This document shows positions 26,270 to 32,255 of a DNA stretch of 32,255 bases, piece after piece (position 1 is the stretch's first letter; every line of letters starts with the position of its first letter). Source of the stretch: an uncultured Prevotellaceae bacterium. GTDB taxonomy: Bacteria > Bacteroidota > Bacteroidia > Bacteroidales > Bacteroidaceae. Both the position numbers and the translations under genes were made by a program. A model generated the notes under the pieces. That model had not been told where the DNA came from and did no database searches. It saw only the letters and a list, made by a program, of their open reading frames with translations. The DNA lies in assembly GCA_900318305.1 (NCBI GenBank), contig ONKB01000005.1:1-32255 (forward strand), given 5' to 3'.

Positions 26270-27181
26270 TTAACGATTATTCTGATTGAGATATATTAGT
26301 TCCGCCTCCAACATTTTTAGTTTTTTCATCTGATATCCTGCTTTGGCAGCTTCCTCGATAGGGCGTGTGTAGAGGTAGTGTATCTCCATGGGACGATGAA
26401 AATCATAGTCTAATTTCATGCTTGGCGAATAGGGGGTCATGTGGATGGTATTGTCTATCATCTTGTCGGCAAACGAGGCGTCAATATTCTGTACGCCACA
26501 TGCCTTTGCGCCTTCTATGGTTTCCATCATTAAGTCTCTGACCAGTTGCATCGTGGCAGGATTCTTGAGCAGTAAGTCGGTTTGGGTGTTTAACGCCACC
26601 GTCAATCCGTTGAAAGGCATATTCCATACGGCTTTTTTCCATCGCGCCTCGTTGTATTCCATGTTGCAGGCTTCAATGCCGGCATCCTTGAAATCTTCTG
26701 TCAGACTGCGAACCAGCGACTCGTCAGGACACGAATAGTTGCCTATGTTGATGGAGCCATAGCATTGGTGGTTTACAATGCCGGGTTCTGTCTTTGCGCA
26801 GCAGATAAATGCCAGTCCTGCAGCCAATGACAAGCCTGGGAAAATTTGTTGGACATCGCTCTCCAAACCGATGCCGTTTTGGATGAGAACCACTAATGTG
26901 TTATTATTAATTATAGGTGTAATAAGTTCTTTTAACAGGTTGTTATTTACAGATTTAAGACAAACAAAAACTATGTCACATTTTGGCATTTTCCTGCTGT
27001 CATTATATACAAAGGGATGGTCCAGGTGAAAGCTGCCGTTACATGAGTTGATTTGCAATCCATTATCAACGACATGCTGATAGTCCTTGTGCAAAAGGAA
27101 ATGCACGTCTTTTCCGGCGTGCGCCAGTTTCCCTCCATAATAGCCGCCAATAGCTCCTGTTCCAATAATTCCGTATATCAT
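26270..27181 (-). CDS. panE: Ketopantoate reductase family (2-dehydropantoate 2-reductase)
   Basis: A 303-residue NADPH-dependent reductase. The nucleotide-binding motif GTGAIGG lies at 7-13. FVCLKSVNNN and LIQNGIG are typical of ApbA/PanE, and Lys182/Lys183 in EARWKKAVWN mark the catalytic lysine with the conserved Asn that follows. If a true PanE, it forms pantoate for coenzyme A. Family members are often divergent, and the position between a GH43 glycosidase and a phosphoesterase is not a pantothenate cluster, so the substrate is only probable. Two bp separate it from GH43. Confidence 0.8.
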   Translation of the reverse strand: MIYGIIGTGAIGGYYGGKLAHAGKDVHFLLHKDYQHVVDNGLQINSCNGSFHLDHPFVYNDSRKMPKCDIVFVCLKSVNNNLLKELITPIINNNTLVVLIQNGIGLESDVQQIFPGLSLAAGLAFICCAKTEPGIVNHQCYGSINIGNYSCPDESLVRSLTEDFKDAGIEACNMEYNEARWKKAVWNMPFNGLTVALNTQTDLLLKNPATMQLVRDLMMETIEGAKACGVQNIDASFADKMIDNTIHMTPYSPSMKLDYDFHRPMEIHYLYTRPIEEAAKAGYQMKKLKMLEAELIYLNQNNR

Positions 27182-27183
27182 AT

Positions 27184-28089
27184 TTATTTGTTGTTCATTG
27201 TTAGTTTCCCGTTTTTGATTCTCATTGTAGTGAAATAAGTCCTTCGCGGATGTATTTGTGTTGCAGAGTAGTGGGCATGGTATGCAACTCTGTATTTGTT
27301 GTCTTTGTCAATAAACAGCGTGTGGTGTCCTGTGCCTTCCATTCCGGAGGCATGTTGGAGAACGGGATTGGAGGTGCTTTTGGTCCAGGGCCCTTTAATG
27401 CTGTTAGAGGTGGCGTAGCCTATGCCGTAATTCTTGCTCCTGTAGTCGTTGGCAGAATAAGTCAGGTAGTAAGTGCCTTGTTTTTTTACGACGCAAGGAC
27501 CCTCGTTTACAAGAGCGTAAGGAAAGAGGGGATCTTTTTCCCATTCCTGACTGACACTCAGGCATTGTTGCATGGTTTCAGGCTTGATTGACAGGAAGTC
27601 GTCACTCAATTCTGCCATGTAGATATTGTTGCCATGCTCTATATAGACAAAGAACAGATATGCCTTTCCGTCGTCATCAATGAAAGGCGAACTGTCTATA
27701 CTGCGATTTTTTAGCATCGGCTCTTTGCCCATTTGTTTGAAAGGTCCCAGAGGACTTTTGGCGGTGGCAACATAGAGGTGCTCATTAGCAGAATAATACA
27801 TGTAGTATGTGCTGTCTGTTTTGATGATTTCAGGTGCCCAGAACCAATGGTCCTCTGTTGTGTTCTTCTTGTGCAAGGCCAGTTGGGGTTGTAGTGTCCA
27901 TTCCCTGAGGTTGGTAGAGGTATAGACCTCAATGCCGTTGGGCGAATGGGTGCCATAGGCATAATAAATGCCGTTGTCCAGTAAGATAAACGGATCGGCA
28001 ATTTCCAGATTGCTTTCAGGATATCCTTTGGAGTGCAATGGGATAAAACAAATAAACAAGCATACAGTTAAAGATAAAAATCTGGACAT
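27184..28089 (-). CDS. Glycoside hydrolase family 43
   Basis: A 301-residue secreted five-bladed beta-propeller glycosidase. The signal peptide ends near HSKGYPES. The catalytic triad is visible: Asp32 in IADPFI (base), Asp132 in IDSSPF (pKa modulator) and Glu196 in VNEGPCVV (acid). WFWAPEII is also typical. Family enzymes are mainly alpha-L-arabinofuranosidases, beta-xylosidases and arabinanases; the sequence does not choose between them. First gene of a three-gene operon. Confidence 0.9.
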   Translation of the reverse strand: MSRFLSLTVCLFICFIPLHSKGYPESNLEIADPFILLDNGIYYAYGTHSPNGIEVYTSTNLREWTLQPQLALHKKNTTEDHWFWAPEIIKTDSTYYMYYSANEHLYVATAKSPLGPFKQMGKEPMLKNRSIDSSPFIDDDGKAYLFFVYIEHGNNIYMAELSDDFLSIKPETMQQCLSVSQEWEKDPLFPYALVNEGPCVVKKQGTYYLTYSANDYRSKNYGIGYATSNSIKGPWTKSTSNPVLQHASGMEGTGHHTLFIDKDNKYRVAYHAHYSATQIHPRRTYFTTMRIKNGKLTMNNK

Positions 28090-28127
28090 ATTTGTGAGAA
28101 TATAGTTTGCAATCTGCTTTATATCTA

Positions 28128-28135
28128 CAAAGTTA
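28128..28135 (-). promoter_or_regulatory. -7 element of the GH43 operon
   Basis: TAACTTTG on the minus strand (28135-28128) fits the consensus 38 bp before ATG 28089. No well-placed -33 element. Confidence 0.5.
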
Positions 28136-28188
28136 ATAAATCTGCTTTAATTATGGTGTCCGACAATAACATGTAATGAAAAATTTTG

Positions 28189-28196
28189 TAAGTTTG
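28189..28196 (+). promoter_or_regulatory. -7 element of the sirtuin gene
   Basis: TAAGTTTG fits TAnnTTTG, 28 bp before ATG 28225. It is divergent from the GH43 promoter, with 53 bp between the two elements. No clear -33. Confidence 0.5.
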
Positions 28197-28224
28197 TGGT
28201 AATTATATTAAAGCAAAGAAAACA

Positions 28225-28935
28225 ATGAAAAAAATTGTGGTTTTGACTGGTGCCGGAATGAGCGTGGAAAGCGGGTTCAGTACGTTTCGTGGAGCCGATG
28301 GCCTTTGGAATAATTACAGGGTAGAGGATGTCGCCTCTCATGATGGCTGGCTGAGGAATCCTGATTTGGTGAATAATTTCTATAATGACATGCGCCGCCA
28401 GCTCATTGAGGCAAAACCCAACAAAGGGCATTGCCTGCTTGCGGCAATGGAGAAAGACTTTGATGTTCGTGTCATTACACAAAATGTTGACAACCTGCAT
28501 GAAAGGGCAGGGAGCAGCCATGTTCTCCATCTGCATGGTGAATTGATGAAAGTCACATCAAGTAAAAATGTTGATGATCCCCGGTGCATAAAAGAGCTGA
28601 CGGCGGAGAACTATGAGGTCCATCATGGCGATTTGGCTGCCGACGGCAGCTTGCTGAGACCGTACATAGTCTTCTTTCAGGAAGCTGTACCCAATATTTC
28701 GAAAGCTGCCGAATATGTGGAAGATGCAGATATTTTTGTTATTATCGGCACGTCGCTTAATGTATATCCTGCGGCTGGCTTGCTCCATTATGTCCGTCGG
28801 GGAGTTCCCGTGTATTTGATAGACCCCAATCCCGTGTTGACGCCAGATGCGTTCAATATCGTGTATATCCAGGAGACGGCTTCGGTAGGAATTGAGATCC
28901 TGCTGAAGAAATATCTTTCCAGTCAGCAGGGTTGA
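28225..28935 (+). CDS. cobB: Sirtuin-family NAD-dependent protein deacylase
   Basis: A 236-residue sirtuin. GAGMSVESGFSTFRG (9-23) binds NAD, TQNVDNLHERAG (85-96) supplies Asn87 and Asp89, and HLHGE (102-106) has the catalytic His104. Unlike E. coli CobB, the small domain has no zinc-binding tetracysteine: only Cys70 and Cys121 exist in the whole protein. The acyl-pocket Tyr-x-x-Arg of desuccinylase-type sirtuins is Tyr53-x-x-Met56 (FYNDMRRQL), so the charge-binding Arg seems lost unless Arg57 serves. It would remove lysine acyl groups, or ADP-ribosylate. Transcribed alone. Confidence 0.9.
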   Translation: MKKIVVLTGAGMSVESGFSTFRGADGLWNNYRVEDVASHDGWLRNPDLVNNFYNDMRRQLIEAKPNKGHCLLAAMEKDFDVRVITQNVDNLHERAGSSHVLHLHGELMKVTSSKNVDDPRCIKELTAENYEVHHGDLAADGSLLRPYIVFFQEAVPNISKAAEYVEDADIFVIIGTSLNVYPAAGLLHYVRRGVPVYLIDPNPVLTPDAFNIVYIQETASVGIEILLKKYLSSQQG

Positions 28936-28989
28936 TGCCGGCAGCAGGCTGAAAAAGTTTGCTTTCTTGCTAAAAAACTTAAGGAAAAC

Positions 28990-29021
28990 CTTGCTGATTA
29001 AATTGAAAATTAGTACTTTTG
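28990..29021 (+). promoter_or_regulatory. Promoter of rplM-rpsI
   Basis: CTTG (28990-28993), a 20-bp spacer and TACTTTTG (29014-29021) fit the consensus. The start site would be near 29026, giving an unusually long leader of some 126 nt. Confidence 0.6.
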
Positions 29022-29025
29022 CACG

Positions 29026-29151
29026 CCGATTATTATCAAGAGGGCAGAAAATGCCCAAGAATCTTTGTCTTTCAACCATTTGTCTTTTGGCCGAGGCGAT
29101 GAGTAGGGACAGGATAAAAGAATAGTAGTAAACAAATAAAATTAAGCAAAA
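29026..29151 (+). promoter_or_regulatory. Putative structured leader of rplM
   Basis: The transcript begins with a hairpin GGGCA-GAAAA-TGCCC (29042-29056), then a second possible long-range pairing of TCTTTT (29082-29087) with AAAAGA (29117-29122) enclosing a G-rich stretch. Leader-based L13 autoregulation is known in other bacteria, and ribosomal-leader motifs of Bacteroidia L13 have, I believe, been catalogued. Direct evidence here is only the length and hairpin. Confidence 0.4.
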
Positions 29152-29613
29152 GTGAACACTTTAAGTTACAAAACAATTTCCGCCAACGAGAATACCGTGG
29201 ACAAGAAGTGGGTCGTTGTAGATGCTTCTGACCAGATTCTCGGTCGTCTTGGCTCTAAGGTAGCTAAATTGTTGCGCGGAAAGTACAAACCAAATTTCAC
29301 CCCTCATGTAGATTGTGGTGATAATGTTATTGTTATTAATGCTGAGAAAGTAAAGCTTACTGGTAACAAATGGAATGATAGAGTTTACCTCCGTTATACA
29401 GGTTATCCAGGTGGTCAGCGCGAAACAACTCCGGCACAATTGCTGGCAAAGCCAAATGGTGCTGACAGACTTATGAGAAAAGTAGTTAAGGGTATGTTGC
29501 CGAAAGGTCCTTTGGGCGCAAAGTTGCTGAGCAATCTGTATGTTTATGCAGGGAGCGAGCACAAGCATGAGGCACAGAATCCAGAAGTAATTGACATTAA
29601 TCTGTATAAATAA
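29152..29613 (+). CDS. rplM: Ribosomal protein L13 (uL13)
   Basis: A 153-residue large-subunit protein. WVVVDASDQILGRLGSKVA, the basic LLRGKYKP and VYAGSEHKHEAQNP segment are diagnostic, and GMLPKGPLGAKLLSNL carries the usual L13 block. The frame opens with GTG at 29152 (NTLSYKT follows), where the relatives I know of use ATG. No other upstream start exists in frame, and the first Met lies inside the fold, so GTG is the likely start. The rpsI gene follows 2 bp later. Confidence 0.97.
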   Translation: MNTLSYKTISANENTVDKKWVVVDASDQILGRLGSKVAKLLRGKYKPNFTPHVDCGDNVIVINAEKVKLTGNKWNDRVYLRYTGYPGGQRETTPAQLLAKPNGADRLMRKVVKGMLPKGPLGAKLLSNLYVYAGSEHKHEAQNPEVIDINLYK

Positions 29614-29615
29614 TT

Positions 29616-30002
29616 ATGGAAGTAGTAAATGCATTAGGCAGACGTAAGAGTTCTATAGCTCGTGTCTATGTTTCAGAAGGTACTGGTAAGATAATTATCA
29701 ATAAAAGAGAATTGAAGGATTACTTCCCATCTCCATTGTTGCAATATGTTGTTAAGCAGCCATTAGAGGCTCTTGATGCCCTGGAGAAATATGATATTAA
29801 ACTCAATATCATTGGTGGTGGTTTTACCGGTCAGTCTCAGGCAGCTCGTTTGGCAATTGCCCGTGCATTGGTTCTTATCAATGCAGAGGATAAAAAACTG
29901 CTGCGCTCTAAAGGATTTATGACACGTGACGCCCGTGAGGTTGAACGCAAGAAACCGGGTCGTCCAAAGGCACGTCGTAGATTCCAGTTCAGTAAACGTT
30001 AA
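29616..30002 (+). CDS. rpsI: Ribosomal protein S9 (uS9)
   Basis: A 128-residue small-subunit protein that reaches the decoding P site with its basic tail. NALGRRKSSIARVYV, GGGFTGQSQAARLAIARAL and the KKPGRPKARRRFQFSKR end are all family hallmarks; the tail is the tRNA-contacting one. It is translationally close to rplM (2-bp gap). A structured stretch separates it from rpsB. Confidence 0.97.
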   Translation: MEVVNALGRRKSSIARVYVSEGTGKIIINKRELKDYFPSPLLQYVVKQPLEALDALEKYDIKLNIIGGGFTGQSQAARLAIARALVLINAEDKKLLRSKGFMTRDAREVERKKPGRPKARRRFQFSKR

Positions 30003-30123
30003 TCGGTATTTGACAAATCTGAACTGTGTGTTTAGTATCTAAACGTCTGAGATTTTGTGGAAATAAACTACTCGGACGTTGGTTTGAAAACAAAAAAGAA
30101 AGTAAACAATTAAAACAAAAACA
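30003..30123 (+). promoter_or_regulatory. Structured leader of rpsB with competing helices
   Basis: Two exclusive helices are possible. Helix A is GTTTAG-TAT-CTAAAC (30030-30044), a perfect 6-bp hairpin. Helix B pairs AACGTCTGAG (30042-30051) with CTCGGACGTT (30071-30080), 10 bp with one G-U pair and a 19-nt loop. They share bases 30042-30044, so full formation of one disrupts the end of the other. In E. coli, S2 binds its own leader to repress rpsB-tsf; here this may be a similar site. No TAnnTTTG is evident inside, so rpsB may be co-transcribed with rpsI. Confidence 0.5.
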
Positions 30124-31032
30124 ATGTCAAGAACAAATTTTGAACAATTATTAGAAGCTGGTTGTCATTTTGGCCATTTAAAAAGAAAATGGAATCCAGC
30201 TATGGCCCCATATATTTTCATGGAGCGCAACGGAATTCATATTATTGATTTGCACAAGACTGTTGCTAAGATCGATGAAGCAGCAAACGCCTTGAAGCAA
30301 ATTGCGAAATCCGGTAAGAAAATTTTATTTGTAGCTACTAAAAAACAGGCAAAAGATGTTGTGGCACAGAAAGCCATATCAGTAAATATGCCTTATGTAA
30401 TCGAGCGTTGGCCGGGCGGTATGCTGACAAACTTTGCCACTATCCGCAAAGCTGTGAAGAAAATGGCCAATATCGATAAACTTTCACAGGATGGCACTTA
30501 TGCCAATCTTTCTAAGCGTGAAATACTTCAGATTACCCGTCAGCGTGCAAAGCTGGAGAAGAACCTTGGTTCCATCTCTGATTTGACCCGTCTGCCTTCT
30601 GCTCTTTTTGTAATTGATGTTTATAAAGAGGCTATTGCAGTTCATGAGGCCAATCGTCTGGGTATTCCTGTATTTGGTATCGTGGATACAAACTCCGACC
30701 CCAAGAATGTTGATTTTGTAATTCCTGCAAACGATGATGCCACCAAGAGTATTGAGGTTATCCTTGATGCTTGTTGTGCTGCTATCGCAGAAGGTGTTGA
30801 AGAGCGCAAGGTAGAAATTGCTGATGCAGAAGCTGCTGAAGCCCAGAATGAGGCTGAGAAGGATGAAGCTGAGGCAAAACCCCGTCGTCGCGCAACCACG
30901 GCAAGAAAGAGTAAGGCAGTAGCTGCTGCTGAAGAAGAGGAACCGAAAGATGCTGAAGAAGCTTCTGAACCAGCTCAAGAGAAAGAAGCAGAAGAGGCTG
31001 CAGAGGCTCCCGCTGAAGAGGCTGCAGAATAA
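30124..31032 (+). CDS. rpsB: Ribosomal protein S2 (uS2) with long C-terminal tail
   Basis: A 302-residue protein. Residues 1 to about 225 form the normal S2 fold: LLEAGCHFGHLKRKWNP, the IHIIDLHKT strand, RWPGGMLTNF, and GIPVFGIVDTNSDP. The remaining about 75 residues are an Ala/Glu-rich, low-complexity tail with one basic patch (KPRRRATTARKSKA) inside it, which ordinary S2 (about 240 residues) lacks. The tail is probably disordered. S2 anchors bS1 and closes the small-subunit head and body. It is followed by tsf in the usual rpsB-tsf pairing, with a 33-bp gap. Confidence 0.96.
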   Translation: MSRTNFEQLLEAGCHFGHLKRKWNPAMAPYIFMERNGIHIIDLHKTVAKIDEAANALKQIAKSGKKILFVATKKQAKDVVAQKAISVNMPYVIERWPGGMLTNFATIRKAVKKMANIDKLSQDGTYANLSKREILQITRQRAKLEKNLGSISDLTRLPSALFVIDVYKEAIAVHEANRLGIPVFGIVDTNSDPKNVDFVIPANDDATKSIEVILDACCAAIAEGVEERKVEIADAEAAEAQNEAEKDEAEAKPRRRATTARKSKAVAAAEEEEPKDAEEASEPAQEKEAEEAAEAPAEEAAE

Positions 31033-31065
31033 TATTCTATTAACCTATAATTTGAATTCAAAAAT

Positions 31066-32055
31066 ATGGCTAGTTTAGCAGATATACAAAAACTTCGCAA
31101 ACTTACCGGTGCCGGTATGATGGATTGCAAAAAGGCATTGGAAGAAGCTAATGACAATATTGAGGCAGCTGTTGAAATTGTACGCGCAAAAGGTCAGGCA
31201 ATTGCTGCAAAGCGTTCCGACAGAGACGCTTCCGAGGGTTGCGTACTTTGCAAGGCAGAAAACGGCTTCGGCGCTATGATTGCCTTGAAATGTGAGACAG
31301 ACTTCGTTGCTACTAATGCAGACTTCGTTAAGCTGACTCAGGATATCCTTGATGTGGCTTTTGCTGCAAAGGCAAAAACCCTTGACGAGGTTAAGGCTTT
31401 GAAGTTTGGTGACAGAACTGTTGCTGACGCTGTTACAGAACGTAGTGGTATTACAGGTGAAAAGATGGAACTTGATGGTTACTTTACCATTGAGGGTACC
31501 TCTATTACCTGCTATAACCACCAGAACAAGAATATGCTCTGTACAATGGTTGCCCTCAACGAGGTAGCCGCTCCCGAGGTTGGCAAGCAGATTGCAATGC
31601 AAATCGCTGCCATGAATCCTATCTCTATCGATGAGGCTGGCGTTCCTGAGGACGTTAAGAACAACGAGATGAAGGTGGCTATTGAGAAGACCAAGGAAGA
31701 ACAGGTAGAGAAGGCCGTTCAGGCTGCTTTGAAGAAAGCCGGTTTCAACCTGTACATCGCAGAGAGTGAGGAGCATATCGCTGAAGGTATTGCCAAGGGT
31801 AATATTACCGAGGCTCAGGCTGACGAAATCAGGAAAATCAAGAAAGAAACAGCTGAGCAGAAACTGGCTAACTTACCTGAGCAGATGATCCAGAATATTG
31901 CCGGTGGTCGTATGAACAAATTCTATAAAGAATCTTGTCTCTTGAATCAGGAATACTGCATGGACGCCACAAAGACCATATCTCAGATTTTGAAAGATGC
32001 GTCTGCCACTTTGACAGTAACCGATTTCAAGCGTTTCACTTTACGCGCTGACTAA
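31066..32055 (+). CDS. tsf: Elongation factor Ts
   Basis: A 329-residue nucleotide-exchange factor for EF-Tu. The N-terminal UBA-like segment ends with KLRKLTGAGMMDCKKALEE, the first signature. The core has CETDFVATNADF, whose TDFV residues insert into EF-Tu to expel magnesium, and IAMQIAAMNP. It is longer than E. coli EF-Ts (283) because of insertions in the second half, as in other Bacteroidetes. Ends the operon before a strong hairpin. Confidence 0.96.
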   Translation: MASLADIQKLRKLTGAGMMDCKKALEEANDNIEAAVEIVRAKGQAIAAKRSDRDASEGCVLCKAENGFGAMIALKCETDFVATNADFVKLTQDILDVAFAAKAKTLDEVKALKFGDRTVADAVTERSGITGEKMELDGYFTIEGTSITCYNHQNKNMLCTMVALNEVAAPEVGKQIAMQIAAMNPISIDEAGVPEDVKNNEMKVAIEKTKEEQVEKAVQAALKKAGFNLYIAESEEHIAEGIAKGNITEAQADEIRKIKKETAEQKLANLPEQMIQNIAGGRMNKFYKESCLLNQEYCMDATKTISQILKDASATLTVTDFKRFTLRAD

Positions 32056-32077
32056 TTTAAGTCTCTGATAAAAACCT

Positions 32078-32112
32078 GAAGAGCCGTATCTTATGATATG
32101 GCTCTTCTTTAT
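32078..32112 (+). terminator. Terminator of rpsB-tsf
   Basis: GAAGAGCCGTATC-TTAT-GATATGGCTCTTC forms a 13-bp stem with one G-U pair and a 4-nt loop at 32078-32107, followed by TTTATTT. It starts 22 bp after the tsf stop codon. Confidence 0.9.
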
Positions 32113-32136
32113 TTCGCTAAGTCCACTAAAAAAGCT

Positions 32137-32255
32137 GCTCCCCAGGAGCCTCACCCCCTTCCCCCTCCCCTCAAGGGAGGGAAAACATTAAGTTGCTTTA
32201 AGTCAGGGAAATAAGGCTCCTCCTCTAAGTTAGAGGAGGTGGCGCGAAGCGACGG
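32137..32255. repeat. Cluster of intergenic palindromic repeats
   Basis: No gene. In sequence there are GCTCC-CCA-GGAGC (32137-32149), a C-rich tract reading CACCCCCTTCCCCCTCCCC that mirrors AGGGAGGG (about 32152-32181), CCTCCTCTAA-G-TTAGAGGAGG (32219-32239, 10-bp arms) and CGC-GAA-GCG within GGCGCGAAGCGACGG at the end. It is cut by the window edge. The GGAGGTGGCGCGAAGCGACGG text is familiar from dispersed Bacteroidetes repeats, from memory only. Confidence 0.75.

Noticed and set aside
31075-31776. A 233-codon minus-strand frame across tsf.
   Set aside because: It is a shadow of tsf; EF-Ts is unmistakable in the other strand.

Overview
The window looks like a chromosomal segment of a Bacteroidales bacterium, most probably Prevotella or a close relative. 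This rests on three things. Many genes are preceded by the Bacteroidetes -7 promoter element TAnnTTTG, several with a -33 TTG-type element about 19-20 bp upstream, and there are no clear Shine-Dalgarno sites. Arginine synthesis uses the argF' type of transcarbamylase known for N-succinylated intermediates. The gene families and the order rplM-rpsI-rpsB-tsf are typical of the group. No phage, insertion sequence, CRISPR array or defence island was recognised; this is mainly core chromosome plus secreted carbohydrate-active enzymes.

Layout. 1-2479: a tRNA-Val(UAC) on the minus strand, then a three-gene plus-strand cluster: an HU-like/transmembrane/SPOR protein, a zinc-ribbon FHA protein and a small secreted protein. 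2480-6636: a probable degenerate intergenic element, a lipoprotein of the pectate-lyase-like beta-helix family, and a convergent minus-strand pair of a PBP4-type D-Ala-D-Ala carboxypeptidase and a GH29 alpha-L-fucosidase. 6637-15080: a control region and one tight plus-strand operon carrying essentially the whole arginine branch: a GNAT acyltransferase (likely first step), argG, a PspC-domain peptide, argC, argD, argF', argB, an argE-like deacylase and argH. 15107-19370: a minus-strand operon trmD, inositol-monophosphatase family, PAP2 acid phosphatase, EamA transporter and a sialidase-fold protein. 19452-24856: ligA and uvrB convergent around a 9-bp-period repeat, then a membrane histidine kinase divergent from uvrB. 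24897-28089: a minus-strand operon of GH43, ketopantoate-reductase-like protein and a Tat-type metallophosphoesterase. 28225-32112: a cobB-like sirtuin, then rplM-rpsI and rpsB-tsf, each pair behind a structured leader, ending in a strong terminator. 32137-32255: a cluster of intergenic palindromes running to the window edge.

How the parts work together. The arginine operon should convert glutamate through N-acyl (probably N-succinyl) intermediates to N-acylcitrulline, remove the acyl group to give citrulline, and make arginine through argininosuccinate. The specificity position of the transcarbamylase is Ser90 rather than the Pro I recall for Bacteroides fragilis. The secreted GH29, GH43, beta-helix and sialidase-fold proteins suggest use of plant or host glycans. 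The ribosomal-protein operons have leaders that look able to fold, including a pair of mutually exclusive helices before rpsB.

I did not find a clearly new multi-gene system. The most interesting items are the HU-to-SPOR membrane-spanning protein cluster at the left end, the competing helices in the rpsB leader, the natural Ser90 in ArgF', the zinc-less sirtuin with an altered acyl-pocket motif, and the two families of intergenic repeats.
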